A DNA stretch of 64,000 nt from Parapristionchus giblindavisi (taxonomy: Eukaryota; Nematoda; Chromadorea; Rhabditida; Diplogasteridae), in NCBI GenBank assembly GCA_943737045.1, contig CALSFV010000204.1, forward strand, positions 620,001 through 684,000, given 5' to 3'. Below are positions 12,505 through 26,400 of this stretch, one piece after another; positions within the stretch are counted from its first letter, which is position 1, and each line of letters starts with the position of its first letter. Under the pieces are notes generated by a model. The model had not been told where the DNA came from. It ran no database searches and worked only from the letters and a program-made list of their open reading frames with translations. Both the position numbers and the translations under genes were made by a program.

Positions 12505-12868
12505 TTGTACCAGTGGTGCATGTTAGCTTTTCGAATGCGGTTAACATTTGCGTGACGAGAGCATATGCACGTCCATTTCCCCTCACTGAAAAAAATTGGA
12601 CGTGGACATGCGCACGTCAGGCAAATTTAACAGAGCATAAATGCTCCTCGCGGCAAAGCGTTTTCATTCTCCTTGCTTGTATGACAAGGAAAAAACACCT
12701 GCTTCCAGCGTAGAGCTCATTCATCTAGGTAACAAGAAGTAAAAATCGTGATCTCTTTTGTCTTTCGTGATTTCGAATGGTATATGTCACTATTCATATC
12801 TCGACGGGAATGTGTTATGGTTCCCTTGTTAGTTACAAACCCATTTTGTGTACATTATCAGGTGTCAA
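12505..12868 (+). promoter_or_regulatory. conserved upstream region of receptor
   Basis: It matches 44920-45220 upstream of the receptor at 45221, 30 kb away. Shared words in order include GTGGTGCAT, TAGCTTTTC, AATGCG, TTTGCGTGA, GTGCATAT or its variant, TGGACGTGG, GCGGACGTCA or its variant, and AGCACCTGCTTC or its variant. The order and spacing are kept over about 300 bp. It may be a shared promoter or just duplicated flank. Confidence 0.45.
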
Positions 12869-15800
12869 ATGAGCGCGGAACCGTTATCCCCAATTGTTCA
12901 ATCAATAATCATATGGTACAATCGGATTTCTGGATACGTGTTTCTGGTTGTCAATACTAGTTTTCTCATCTTTATCATGGTCAAGAGTAATAAGAAGCAT
13001 AGAGGTTATCTACCGTATTTCATTGTGCTACAGGTACATCAGCTTAATATTTCATTGTCAAGGCAATGTTATTAGACAGATATCACAATGCAAATGCCTT
13101 TATTTCTTTAATAAAACTCATACTAATGAAGAGATTCAAATGGCATTTACTTTATATAATATATCAGATGACTATAATACACAAACGTTTATTTGTTTTC
13201 TATTTGCAAAACTAAACTTTTTCAGTTCTTCTCAATATTATTCGATTCCTACTTCAGTTTTTTGTCACTTATTGTTATGGGAAAAGAAGGAATCATTTAC
13301 TCCATCGATTATCGATTTCCTGTAGTTTTGGAGTGCTACGAATTCTTTGTAATGAATTGTAAAATTTTAAAATTTAGTTTTTTTATTCATTTAGAATTAC
13401 GGGGTGATTATATTGTACTGCTTCGGCGTATCGTACTTCATCGGTTTGTGGTACAGATTCAACGTAAGAATAGTGTTGTTTTAAATTTAAAAATGAGTTT
13501 TACAAATTACTGTATTACATATTTTTTAAACGACATAAAAGTTCGAGAAAATCAGTGAAGTACTGCATTATTATATAAATATGTAATTGTGGCGATAAAT
13601 TCAGGTTATTCAAAAGGTTTCGTCCAAGAAGCACGTTTTTACTACGACAACAAGCAAGGGATGCTTTATTTGCTACTTTTTCGTCTACTTGCCAATAGTT
13701 ACAGCGTATATTTTAGTATCTGCGAAAGCGACAATATCCAATGTCAGTCAATCTCAATAGGTTCAGTCACGGCAATTGATTACTTTATTATTAAATTATC
13801 AGTATTAATTGATGTGCAATAATAAGTATGCATGCAATCAATATTTAAAAAAAAACGAATTCGAATATATCAATGGAAAAAAGTCTGTGTGCAATGAAGG
13901 AGTTGCTCTGGTATTTTCAAACTAGTAGTTTACTTATCTTTCCCACTAGCCGTAGACTTGCAAGTCTACGGCTAGTTAAACGTAAGTTTACTAGAAGTGG
14001 TGTATATACTGTAATGCATTTCGTCAAATATTCTTTCACTTGTAGTAAACTAACAGGAAACTGCTAGACGTCACGTAAGAAAACTACTAATTTGGAAATA
14101 CCAGAGTGGTGACAATACATATCGTTCTTTATCATATTCACAGGAAATAGATGATCCTTCATTTGCTTGGGTAACTGCATATCCTGTTCATGGATCGATA
14201 CAAAAAAACTGGCTCATTGTTTCTGCACTTTTTGGTGAACTTCCAAAGTGATTCATGCGATCAAATTTCATCATCTCCAGGTGCTGCCATCAATTTTGTT
14301 CCTCTCGTATTAATTGTAGCTGTGGCTGTGGCGTCAATGATTTCCACTTTGACCGGTGGAATGTACGCTATGAGTCACACGTTCAGAACGTTAGTCTCAC
14401 TAATTTTAATAATATCGTACACTTACTCATGCCACCCAGTTTCCAAACTGAAAATATCGTAAAGGAAAAAAAAACAACCGGGATTAGCTTGAAAAAGTTC
14501 AAGCAGCTTCAATCAAGTTGAAACTGGGTATAAGATAGTTGAATGTAAAATTTCTAATGTTTCTCTATGCCAGAATATTTTGATTTATAAATATGAATAT
14601 TTTTTCGACTTTTCACACTTACACTCACTTAGTACACTCATTTATAATAGACGTTTACGGGAGTCGATCTCATTGACCGTTTTCCTCTTTGTTTACTATT
14701 TTATTGAATAAGAGGACACTCATCAGCAATTTTTTTACTAGGATTGTGTGTGCAATAAAGATCTAGTTGAATAAGTTTACGAAAAACATAATTTCAAAAA
14801 AACATGTGGATATTTTTTCATTCGCTGTTACATACTAGAGCAATAAAATTTGATATTGACCGTATAAAATACACTTGTTTATTTGGTACGAGAGTAGCCA
14901 GCCACAGCCACAATGTGTTTCTATGTTTAGACACGGAGAAAGAGAGAGCCCAAGCAATGTTGTACGTAGATCATAGAGAGCGTAGGGAGAGAAAAGGGTT
15001 GGGGAGTCATGGAATATTTCTGTGTTTATCAGCTAGTAGCAAGGTAATACATATACGGATAATATTCTGTTCTCGTTATCTTTCAGATATCAATTGCGAG
15101 CAGTTATAGCTACTGTCTTGCAGGTGCGTTTGTCATTTTATAATATAAATCAAAATAGAATATATGAGAGTCTGTCACATATGAGGTGACATAGCGAAAA
15201 ATAAATTTTTCAGTTTGATGTGGAATAAAATAGTGCACTGCCAGGCGACCTCAGCCACACATATGAGAAAGTTTGATTTTGTGTCTGAAGGTTACTGTAG
15301 GCGAAAATGTTCGGTAGGTCAAAAAAATTATTTCGGCTCCCAAGCATCCGATCGACTCGTGAGTGGTACCGATCGATTCCTCATGCGAATACAAGCAACT
15401 TTTACTCAGATCACTTTTTAATCAGGACTTCAAAGAATCGAGTTATTATGAAAATAAACTTTTGAAAATTAATTACTATACGACGGTTCTCTAGAAGTAA
15501 AAAATTAATTTTGCTTAAAACGTTTTACATTTAATAACCAACCTTATATTAAAATATGAAGGCAAAAAAACCTGTCAACGATAGTACACCATAGCAAAAT
15601 ACGACAGCAACTAATAAAAAAACTCACTTCACGATACTCTTGCTTGATGTATTTGTCATACTGTATGCGCTTCTTTTCACGGCTTTGTACCCGGCTTCCA
15701 TGATAAGTGATTTATTTTGTTTTTATACGATTTTTTACTTAAAAATAATACACACGATAGTGAAAAAGATTTTAAAAACAAAATGAATCGAGCAGGAATA

Positions 15801-18228
15801 AATCTATTAATGAGGTCGGGCATAGAGCCATGAATAACGCTTCATCAAAAGAATATCGTGAAGTGAGTATTTTCTGAGTTTCTGTCGTATTTTTATATTG
15901 TGTTCATAACTCCTTAGGTTTCTGGCCAACCACACCCCCCCCCCTCCCCCTCAACCGCCCCCTATCCCCCATTTCGATCTTTTGGATCGAATGGAGCGGT
16001 CGTCCTCACTGGGAGGACGATGTCCACGGGGCGAAATGCTCCCCGAGCTCTCCTCAAGATGGGAGAGCTCTGGCCAGAACCGGAGAAACCGAAGAAGTGC
16101 CTCGATTCGTACTACTCTTTTTAAAAATAACTAACCTTATATTAAAATTTGAAGACAAAATGAGATGGGAGTTATGAACACAATAGAAAAATACGACAGA
16201 AACTCAGAAAATACTCACTTCACGATAATCTTTTGAAGAAGCGTTATTCACGGCTCTATGCCCGACCTCATTAATAGATTTATTCTTGCTCGATTCATTT
16301 TGTTTTTAAAATCTTTTTCACTATCGTGTGTTTTATTTTTAAGTAAAAATCGTATAAAAACAACATAAATCACTTATCATGGAAGACGGGTACAAAGCCG
16401 TGAAAAGATGCGAATACAGTATGACAAATACATCAAAAAAGAGTATCGTGAAGTGAGTTTTTTATTAGTTGCTGTCGTATTTTGCTATGGTGTACTATCG
16501 TTGACTGGTTTTTTTGCCTTCATATTTTAATATAAGGTTGGTAATTAAATGTAAAACGTTTTAAGCAAATTTAATTTTTTACTTCTAGAGTACCGTCGTA
16601 TAGTAATCAATTTTCAAAAGTTTATTTTCATAATAACTCGATTCTTCGAAGTCCTGATTAAAAAGTGATCTGAGTAAAAGTTGGTTGTATTCACACAAGG
16701 AATCGATCGGCACCACTCCCGAGTCCATCCGATGCTTGGGAGCCGAAATAATTTTTTTGACCTACCGAACATTTTCGCCTACAGTAACCTTCAGACACAA
16801 AATCAAACTTTCTCATATGTGTGGCTGAGGTCGCCTGGCAGTGCACTATTTTATTCCACATCAAACGGAAAATTTATTTTTCGCTATGTCACCTCCTCCG
16901 GTCAGAAAGTCAATTCCCTCAGACATGCTCTCATATTTCTTACATACCAGGAATTGTATCATCAAATCAGGTCGACATAGGTATTATGAGATATTTATTT
17001 AAGCTAGGCGTACCGATTTTATCGATTCTCATACCTCTAAGCTATGTACTCGGCAGTTTAATTTTCTCATTAGAATGCAATGGTAAGATAAATAAATTCA
17101 TCAATATATAACTATTCTTTTTTGTCCGTATAAAAACAATTAAGACACTGGCTCAGTGAGGTTCCGGGCAGTGCCGGACATCGACCTTCTCTTTTTCTTC
17201 GCTAAATCTTTTTGGATACCCCCATGGGACCTTTTGAAACACAGAAGTGACGGGTTCTCGAAATTTAAAAACTCGATAATCACTGAAAAAAAATGAAGCC
17301 ACCTAGGTCCAATGCTAGTGTAGATGATTACATGAATGCCTAGACAACAAAAACTCGCTATAGGAGGGTCCGATCGGCTGGAAAAAAATTTCATCGGAGT
17401 TATGTTTTTTTCTTCAAAAAAGTGCCCTTCGATTGCGTCAGCATTACGCAATAATGAGAAATTTTCATGAGGCCTCAACATCCGGGCCGGATTTCTCGAT
17501 AAATTTTGCATGAGAACTCGCGAGAGCGGCCCGATAGCACGCTTAGTTCAGAAAATATAGAAAAAAGAAAAAGTTGGCACTGCCTTTCCGGCGTGAATGT
17601 GTTCGGCAACGGATGATAGAACGGTTGTGAGATGGCATATGGCAAAAATTGTACCATTGTTATCAGTTGAAGTGTTCGGTATTGGGCTGCCGTAACCTTC
17701 ACGAAACGCGATACTATGGTTCCGTCAATCGCCGCCTATCGATAGAGACAATTCACTCCTCTCATTTTCTCATTTGTCTATGGGATAAATCTGTTTGGCG
17801 GACTATATTTATTAGCGCAGAAAGGCCAACATTTTACTCATCGTCAAGCTATGCGAACAAAACAACTAAAAAACTTTGCAGAATATTTTGTTTTAGCGCT
17901 GGCTGTGAGAGAAAATTTTAGTCTTCGGGAGCATTGAAAAAGCATTGCCCAGTAAACGCAAAATATTGGGGCACTTGATATGCCCGATGTTCTCGCAATC
18001 TAGCAACATTTCTGATCAACAATTTAAGGTGATTTATCTGCCCTCGTATTTTTATTGATTAACACACACGCCTTCTGCAACACCATCGTCAGTATATGTT
18101 GTCTGTCACTACATCGGACTGAATTATATAAAAGCATCGTGGAATCTATACAAAAGCGTTTGAAAGGACGGAAGACGGATGTGAAAATGTTTAAAAGTTC
18201 CATTGTAAGGCCATCATCAACGATGTAG
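12869..18228 (+). CDS. Srh/Sri-like seven-transmembrane chemoreceptor, complete
   Basis: Nine exons: 12869-13033, 13226-13348, 13395-13463, 13605-13742, 14144-14234, 14281-14389, 15087-15123, 17004-17082 and 18029-18228. The phases fit and give 336 residues ending PSSTM, within the usual 330-350 for Srh/Sri receptors. Rough helices: 1 at residues 13-35, 2 at 56-80, 3 at 97-118, 4 at 139-160, 5 at 196-222 (GMYAMSHTFRT after it), 6 at 240-265 and 7 at 273-292 (INTHAFCNTIVSICC, then HRTELY). The family acts in chemosensory cilia through G proteins; the ligand is unknown. Exon 2 uses GTAATG three bases past the usual donor, where the normal GT reads TT. Introns 4 and 7 hold inverted-repeat elements. 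Membership of Srh versus Sri is uncertain. Confidence 0.8.
13906..14106. repeat. MITE in receptor intron 4
   Basis: Terminal repeats CTCTGGTATTTTCAAACTAG and the inverse near 14080-14106. An internal palindrome, AGCCGTAGACTTGC/GCAAGTCTACGGCT, lies at about 13950-13976. Confidence 0.75.
14865..15055. repeat. dispersed repeat, copy 1
   Basis: It begins ACCGTATAAAATACACTTGT and ends near AGCTAGTAGCAAGG. A second copy is at 46645-46835. Here it lies before exon 7 of its receptor; the other copy lies before exon 5, so the insertions are independent. Confidence 0.6.
15163..16943. repeat. foldback element in intron 7, about 760-bp arms
   Basis: The left arm (15163-15920) is repeated inverted at 16168-16943 with very few mismatches. 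The loop is GC-rich, with C-runs and repeated GGAGAGCTC. A solo piece of one end is at 38530-38825. Inside each arm two short segments, each ending in ATCGTGAAGTGAG, look like diverged copies of one another. If transcribed, the intron would form a very long hairpin. Confidence 0.9.
17144..17420. repeat. single-arm copy of the TTAAGACAC element
   Basis: It starts directly after TTAA with GACACTGGCTCAGTGAG and follows the left arm of the element at 20069-21622, including ACCCCCATGGG and CGGGTTCTCGAAATTT. The right end is not clear. It lies in intron 8 of the receptor at 12869. Confidence 0.6.
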
Positions 18229-18830
18229 ATATGTCTGAATGAAGTGACTAAATGAATATTTATATAACCTTATCAACATTTGTTCCCAACATTTTGATTG
18301 TTGAATATCATGACTATGCTATTGGCTACCACAAATTTCACGTTATAAAATGAACTAAACAAATATTTAACTGTTCCTCCAATTTTGCTGTATAATACCG
18401 ATGAGAATATTTTCTTTTAATTCTTTAATTTCTTTTTGCTTTCTCTTTTTAGGAAATTCTTTTTGCGGAGTATTGATTAGCTTTGTTCAATCTCTCTGCA
18501 CTCTATCATAGACGAACAGTAATCGATATTATTTATGCTATCAAAATTTTCCGCTGTGAAGTAGATTTTCCCTCTAGCCATTTCTTTGTATTCAAGCCTG
18601 CATTTGGTAGATTATCTTGTTTTGCATTTCACATTGCTCTAGCTAGACGTGAAAACCTTCGTTCACCTTTTTCTGCTAGGTGTGCCCGTTTCCTGACCAA
18701 ATTACATTACGTTGCACTGTTGAATATGCGTATCAAATAATATAAAGGTGCAGTTTAAAAAGATGCAGTTTGATAAGGTTTTATATTGTTGTTTGATTAC
18801 ATTTTTGCATATTTGATATTGCAAAAGTTT

Positions 18831-18904
18831 TGATCCATGGGAGGATCGAACTCCCGACCTCAGCATTATAAGTACCACGCGCTAACCAACTGCGCCAATG
18901 GAGC
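18831..18904 (-). tRNA. tRNA-Ile(UAU), acceptor mismatch
   Basis: Same 74-nt gene as at 44209, with anticodon loop CTTATAA and an intact TTCGATC T loop. The 3' acceptor strand reads ATGGATC, giving a C-T mismatch at the second pair. It is about 600 bp 3' of the complete receptor and convergent with it. The flank CATGAGCCATAAA matches that of the damaged copy at 53696. Function is doubtful. Confidence 0.75.
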
Positions 18905-19484
18905 ACACGGGAAAACTCATGAGCCATAAACATCAATGCAAATATGGGATAAAAATAGGCTAATTGATAAATTCCGTATTGATAGAGTTGGCAATAATGC
19001 ACTATTCATTGCGGGCCCGCAGAGCGGTGTAATTCATTGCGGGCAAGCAAATTCGAATAGTGCGGTGTAAAATCATTGCGGGAATCATCACCGCAATCAT
19101 CACCGCAAAGTCATTTTCCTCTCCTCTTTCTTATCTCTCCTTTCCCATAAAGATTTCTCGTATCAAGGCTAATGGCCACTACTTTGAGGTTAGCTTACAA
19201 CACTGTTTTCATCATTTCAGTCATATTCTCGATCATGCCTATTCACATTCTATGTATTCTATTTATTCACAGTTATTTTTTAGTCCTTTACTAGAGGTAA
19301 TCAAAGAGATGCTATGTGGTAATTGGCTTAAAACAGAGATATAGAAGCAACACGCCATGCGAAATTGTTCACAGAAATAAATCTGGCTTATAATATTTAT
19401 TCTTACAATATTTATCTTTTCAATCGTTAACACTTATGAACACAACAGAACACAACATGAACTAGCAAGAAAAACTGATCAAAT
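18905..19484. other. spacer with iterated CATTGCGGG/CACCGCAA motifs
   Basis: At 19005-19110 the words TCATTGCGGG, GCGGTGTAA and ATCACCGCAA recur several times. The rest shows nothing recognisable. Confidence 0.4.
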
Positions 19485-19940
19485 TCAAAACTCTTGACTC
19501 TCCGCATCAGAAACATCGAGTTCTTCATTCTCCTCGTCATCCGAAGCGACTCCAGTCGTTTCATTGTCTGCTCCAGACAGTTCCTCAACGAGAACAGGAG
19601 ATGAAAGCACCGACAATTCCCTGAAAGATTCCGTTTTCTAACGTTTGTCCGAATCATGAAAACGGTCTTGAAAGTGTAAAGGATGCAAAACCAACTTTCC
19701 TTTCTGTCCGACCAATCGGATCAGAAGAAGACTTTCTGCTAGATTTCCCGATAGACGATTTCGCAGATGCGATTTATAGATACACCCTGTAAGAAATGAA
19801 TTTGATAATTTAACTAATAGTAATTATAAACCAGCCGAGGAGAAGAGTCTCTCTGCGGCTACAGACGAGGGGGGAGATGGTGAACAGACTGAGCGCGATG
19901 GAAGCTAGCCTAGAAAAAGAAAATAACCTTCATTGCCTTC
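19485..19940. other. possible exons of an unknown gene, strand unsure
   Basis: A GC-richer, coding-textured patch. On plus, a Ser-rich frame ends KDSVF at about 19641 and a shifted frame continues as VRPIGSEEDFLLDFPIDDFA to a GTAAGA at 19789. On minus, TTTCAG precedes 19620 and a frame rich in Glu and Asp runs to TGA at 19485 (SDDEENEELDVSDAESQEF). Only one reading can be right. It may be a captured or decayed gene fragment. I do not recognise it. Confidence 0.3.
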
Positions 19941-20068
19941 GTGTGTCCTCTCTTCCGGGATATCATGGAACCGCAGTTCTTGCTTTTTAGCTTGGCCGTA
20001 CGAATCAATTGTGAAAAAATCCAGACAGGGCTGGATCCAGGGCGTTTCGGCATTTTGAATATCCTTAA

Positions 20069-21622
20069 GACACCGGCTCAGTGAGATTCCAGGAAGTGCC
20101 GGACATCGACCTCACCGAGTTGGCTCAAAAAATTTTTATGGATACCCCCATGGGCCCCCATCACAAAATGGGTATTCATTTGGGTTTGTTTCTTGAAACA
20201 CAGATGTGGCGGGTTTTCGAAATTTGAAAACTCGATTATCACCAAACAAAAATGGAGCGAAATAGGACCAATTAGAGTTAAAGTAATGAAAGAATGGTTT
20301 TAAAGTAGGTTGTGTTAGAAAATAAACTATGTAAAGACCAATGTTAGTGTCGATTAATTATAAGTATAAATAAACAACAAAAACTGGATATATGACGGTC
20401 CGGAGATCCGATCGCAAACTGATTTTTTACCTTCTCAAAACATTATAAAATTAATAAAAATTTTAAAACAAAAAAGTGCAGTCCATTTTTTGCGTCTTCT
20501 TATAGAGCAAAAAAATCCGCGTCGAATGAGTGAAAAAAATAAAAAAATCGAAAGGTACCTATTTTGAGAAAAATGTACCTGAAGATGACCCGGAAATATT
20601 TTTGTTTTCAAACCCCCTCATATTTGCACTCATATTGAAGAGCTCGTCGAGTAAAACAACTTTCATTTTGAACGTTTTGTTTGGAACTCATGTACACGAG
20701 AACTACATGAGTTTTCTTTATCCACACGGTTGTTCACACATTTTTGAGTAAAACGAAAGTAAAATATTTTTTGTGCACAAAGTGATTACGCCTATATTGT
20801 AGAACGCAAAAATCCATACTTACTTTGTTGTTTCACGAAAAAAATTTGTAGACCGCCATGCTGAAAAATTTGGCCTGGAAAGTGGTCTTGAAAAAAAGCT
20901 GTCGAAAACCTTGCCAGGTTTATACTCATTTTAAAGAACTCGTCGAGTACGTCATTGTTTCTATTGTCGTATTCTATGAAAGTCGTTTGTTCTCAAGATA
21001 CAAGCACTCTAAACGATTAAGATCCAGTAAATCCTAATTCGTGTATTTATCTTGTACATGAGGTTCCGACTAAACGTTCAACATGAAAGTTGTTCCACTC
21101 GACGAGCTCTTCAATATGAGTACAAACATGAGGGGTTTTGAAAACAAAAATATTTTCGGGTCATCTTCAGGTCCATTTTTCTCAAAATAGGTACCTTTTG
21201 ATTTTTTTGATTTTTTTCAGTCATTCCGCGCAGAATTTTTTGCTCTATAAGAAGTGGCAAAAATTGGACTGCACTATTTTGTTTTAAAATTTTAATTAAT
21301 TTTAGAATGTTTTGAGAAGGTAAAAAAATCAGTTTGCGATCGGATCTCCGGACCGTCGTATAGCCAGTTTTTGTTGTTTATTTATACTTATAATTAATCG
21401 ACACTAACATTGGTCCTAGGTCGCTCCATTTTTGTTTGGTGAAAATTGAGTTTTCAAATTTCGAAAACCCGCCACATCTGTGTTTCAAGAAACAAATCCA
21501 AATGTATTCCCATTTTGTGATGGGGGCCCATGGGGTTATCCATAAAAAAAATTTGAGCCAAATAGGTCAGGTCGATGTCCGGGGTCACTGGCTCAACCCT
21601 CGAATCTTACTGAGCAGGTGTC
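20069..21622. repeat. TTAA-flanked foldback element
   Basis: TTAA at 20065-20068 and 21623-21626 flank GACACC...GGTGTC. Arms run to about 20700 and from about 21050. An internal word, ACTCGACGAGCTC, recurs in the arms and the loop. Target choice and ends are like piggyBac-type non-autonomous elements (inference). Confidence 0.85.
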
Positions 21623-22032
21623 TTAACTTGAGATAAATGTGTGGATAAGGACAAACATAAAACAACATGCAATATGTAATATAATCGAAAGGCAAATTAA
21701 TCGAAAATATATATACCCATTGTGCAGTGACGTGTCACTAATTTAACATATACAGTTGTATTACACATTATATGATTGATTGATTTTGGTTAAATTGATG
21801 TGAGAGAGAGCCGGGAACAAATTGCACTTTAGAAATAGATTTTCACTTTTGACAAAAAAGCGAGAAAAAAAAAGAAAAAAAATCAAATCATTGAACTGGT
21901 CAGTCTTTCAAAATAAAATGAATTGATAAATGAACCGTACGTAGTGCACACTCTAAAAGTTATGATTTAGCTATGGTCAACATCAACCATATCATGATAT
22001 TCAAAAGAGGGGGCTAAAGGCATTCTGAAATA

Positions 22033-23451
22033 CAGTGTAGCCTAAAAGTCATGGGACGCTTTTTCATTTTTTTATAACTTTTGATCCAGAAAAGCAATCA
22101 AGTTGATCTTTTCAGCCAATGTACAGAATTTATCAGGGAATATTACCGTGATGTGTTGGTATAATTAAATTAGTTCACTGATGCGTAGTGATGACGCTAT
22201 CGAAATACACTTTTTTGAAAATCTACATTTCTTTAGAGAAAGATCCTGTTCTTCTGAAACATTGCGAGAGTGGAGACCGCCACTAGGGCTCCACAGTCAC
22301 ACAATCCGGAATGACTCCGATTCCGATTTCAAGCTGTGGCAGGGTTGCAACTTTGACCACTAAAATTTATAACTTTGCTTCTAAGTGTGCTAACAACCCG
22401 TTCTAAGTGCTAAAATGATGCTAGTGGCGAGTAATGTTTATCCCCTTATTATGGTAGTCATCGCTCGTCATTTGCCCTCAGGGCATAAAATTTTTTTTTT
22501 CTGGAGGACCGAATTTGAGACCCTACCGTTCAGAGGGTGGGTCTTCTAAAATTATGGCTCCTGCGCAAGCAGCTTCGCAATATGTCATATATGAATTTCC
22601 CTTATTTTGGTTTAGTTCCGATTCCTTTCAGACCTGCAGCAAACGATATGCTGAGGTCTACTCGGTGCGCACTCTTGCGCTTTCTCTCTTACTGCTCTCA
22701 CCAATCGGCCTCTATTGATGAAATATCTTACTTTCAAAGTACTAATGCATGTTAGAGATATTCACAAATGTTTTTACACTATTGCTAAACTTTGATCTTT
22801 GATCTTTGTATTTTGATCTTTACTCGCTACAACCGAGTACACCTCAGCATATCGTTTGCTGCGGGTCTGAAAGGAATCGGAACTAAACCAAAATAAGGGA
22901 AATTAATATATGACATATTGCGAAGCTGCTTGCGCAGGAGCCATAATTTTAGAACACCCTCTGAACGGTAGGGTCTCAAAATCGGTCCTCCAGAAAAATA
23001 TTATTTTATGCCCTGAGGGCTAATGACGATGTCAACCATAATACGGGGATAAACATTACTCGCCACTAGCATCATTTTAGCACTTATAACGGGTTGTTAG
23101 CACACTTAGAAGCAAAGTTATAAATTTTAGTGGTCAAAGTTGCAACCCTGCTACAGCTTGAAATCGGAATCGGAGTCATTCCGGATTGTTTGACTGTGGA
23201 GCCCTAGTGGCGGTCTCCACTCTCGCAATGTTTCAGAAGAACAAGATCTTTCTCTAAAGAAATGTAAATTTTCAAAAAAAATGTATTTCGATAGCGTCAT
23301 CACCAGTGAACTAATTTAATTATACCAACACATCACGGTAATATTCCCTGATAAATTCTGTACATTGGCTGAAAAGATGAACTTGATTGCTTTTCTGGAT
23401 CAAAAGTTATAAAAAAATGAAAAAGCGTCCCATGACTTTTAGGCTACACTG
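22033..23451. repeat. TA-flanked foldback element, about 620-bp arms
   Basis: Ends CAGTGTAGCCTAAAAGTCAT and the inverse, with TA on both outer sides (22031-22032, 23452-23453), as for Tc1/mariner insertions. The 170-bp loop is at about 22668-22837. No transposase was seen. It lies immediately 3' of the receptor stop at 23492. Confidence 0.9.
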
Positions 23452-23491
23452 TAGCTGTACCTAACAGACGCAATGCGCGCTCGGATGTACC

Positions 23492-26400
23492 TTATTTGCG
23501 TTGACGATGACAATCTTCACCATTGAACACTGAGACTATACTCGTACTCGTCTCCGAGCCTTTCAAACGCCTTTGTATAGATTTCACGATACTTTTATAT
23601 AATTCAGTCCGATGGAGTGACAGACAACATATACTGACGATGGTGTTGCAGAAAGCGTGTGTGTTAATCAATAAAAATACGAGGGCAGATACATCACCTT
23701 AAATCGTTGATGAGAAATGTTGCTGGATTGCGAGAATATCGGGCATATATTAATTTTAAAAAAGTAGATTATTAATAAAAAAATGGCAGGCTCATAACAT
23801 AAAATTGTGAAATATGACCAAGTTATTGGGAACACAATTTGTGCAAGATGAACAAAAAACTTTGTATGTACATTCAAGCGCCCTAAAGTTTCGCATTTGC
23901 TATTTAATGCTTTTTAAATGTTCTTTAAATATACTAATTTGTGCGTCCTACCATTTACTACCATCGAGAAAATCACACTGATCATTGCGTAACTGAGAGG
24001 CATAATAATCGATAAAATCGGCACGACTAGCTTAAAGAAATATCTCACAATATTATATGTATGGTTAGTGTAAACGATTGTAAGCGAGACATATACAGTC
24101 CCCGTCGATATATTTCAACAAACGACGACCGCACCTGCAACACAGTAGCTGTAACTGCTCGTAATTGATATCTGAAAAAATAAAGAATAGAGCATATCAA
24201 TCAAATTTAATAGCTCTCGGAAGTTCCTTCAAAGCGAAGGAAAACAACGTAAGTAAATAGGAGATTACACGGGAAAATCTCCTACAAAATTTTCAAGAAT
24301 GAATCAGTAATATTTCCTCCACAATTAATTAATTAATTATTTTTCTTGTGGAGGAGGAAATATAATTTTCCACTTATTCCAAAAACAGTAAAATTTGGCC
24401 TATGTAGTCTGCCATCCATTCCATCTGTCTGTTATAAATTACCATGATGTAGTAGGGTCGCACCTTTGGCGGGGACTATAGGATTCTTTCTCGCCTCTCC
24501 CTGACCCTCTACTCTCTCTCTTCACTCCATTCGCCTCCCCCCATTGAGGCTCGTTTGAAGACATATCTATACTCTCATCTGTGAGCTGAGCAGTCAAGAG
24601 CAGAGTTGTGGCTCTCATCGATCCTGTTCTGATTCTTTTTGGAAGAGTCGATACGATCAAAACCAACGAAATTACATTCGATCTAAGGTTTCATATGGAA
24701 ATCGGCGGAAAAGAGTGTGTAAATAGTCCCCGCAAAGGTGCGGGGACTACGCACCCTCTGGCAGTCTCTCTTCTCTCGTGCGGGTATGACGAGAAAGGGA
24801 CAAGAACACTGAGAGCAAACTTACCCAAATATGGGTAATAGATTTGCCAACTTACGCTACTTGTGTACTCGATATGCCCACATTCGGGCAAATGGTAGCC
24901 CAAAAACCACCGATTTGCCCATATACAGGCTAGCTTTTGTCTGAATACGGGAAAATCGTTCGCCAACTAACGACATTCGGGCAAATTTAGTCTCTGTGAA
25001 ATGGGACGAGGGTTCGGTAAATTCGACTACGCCTTCGCAATCGCAACCCTAGTACAGAAAATTTAAAAAAAATATAACATTTATTTTTATTAAACCACCT
25101 TCTGTATGAGTGGCTCATAGCGTACATTCCACCGGTCAAAGTGGAAATCATGGACGATACAGCCACAGCTAAGATCAATATGAGGGGAACCAAATTCATG
25201 ATCGTACCTGGATTTAATGGAATTTTTTTTCGCATGAATTATTTTAGAAATTCACCAAATGGCGCCGAAACACTGAGCCAGCTTTTTCTAATCGATCCAT
25301 GAACAGAATATGCACTCACCCATGGAAAAGAATGATAATCGATTTCCTGAAAAAAAATCATAAAAACTCCGACATTTATTGTTATTGTTTTCCTTTCACA
25401 ATAAAATGTCAAAGGAACTAATTGGTTGAACTGACATTGGAGATTGTCAATTTCATAGCCACTACCATATATGCTACAAATATTGGTATGAAGATGAAAA
25501 AGTAGAAAATAAAACAGCCTTTGCATGTTTTCGTACTGAAAACATGCTTCTTGGTTGAAACCTTTTGAATAACCTGAATTCGTCGAATTTATCGCCACAA
25601 TTATTATATTTACATTACAATATATTATTTGACTGATTTTCTTAAAGTTTTCATTTAAATACCGTCAAAACGAAAAAAGTGAAACATTTGTCAAATAATT
25701 TGACAAAATTTGACAAAAGTTCACAAGATTCCCATTTTTAGCATTTTTTATGATCTTGATGATGTTTTATCTCAGATTTTGTTTTGTAGATGTGCTTGCC
25801 CAATCCAGTTATGGACGACAAAAGTGAAAAAAATAATCAGGAGCGTTGCGGAGGATAATTGGTATACTGTAGCATACTGTAGAATCTTACTGTAAAAATG
25901 CTCCCATCGCGCTTTTTTCGTCTAATCATGGATATATATATAGCATTAGCTGACTTCCTATAGCGAATGTGCACTGTTTGGATCATGTCGTAGCTCAGAC
26001 TGCAAAAGTGGTATACTGTAGAAAATCCTACCGTATACCAGTTTTACAAAATAGCGTTCACAGTGATTCATTTAAATTTTTTTCTTCATAGGTCAAATAG
26101 GCAAGCCCAGTGATGCTCAAATACCCTATTGTCTATTAAAAAAGAGCAACCGCGTTTAGATATCATGATTCAAAATTTTCAAAATCTTGTGAACTTTTGT
26201 CAAATTTTGTCAAATTATTTTACAAATGTTTCACTTTTTTTCGTTTTGACGGTACGTACGTGAATTAAACGTATTGGTAAGAAACATAAAATTATAAATA
26301 ATACAATTCCTACGTGGAATCTGTAGCACAAGCCGATGATGTACGATATGCAGAAACCGTAGCATATGAATATCCCGCAAATCTAATTTCAAAATTATTA

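Noticed and set aside
19485..19620. Confident call of an acidic minus-strand exon
   Set aside because: The same bases read as a Ser-rich frame on plus; I could not choose, so it is listed only as a possible exon region.
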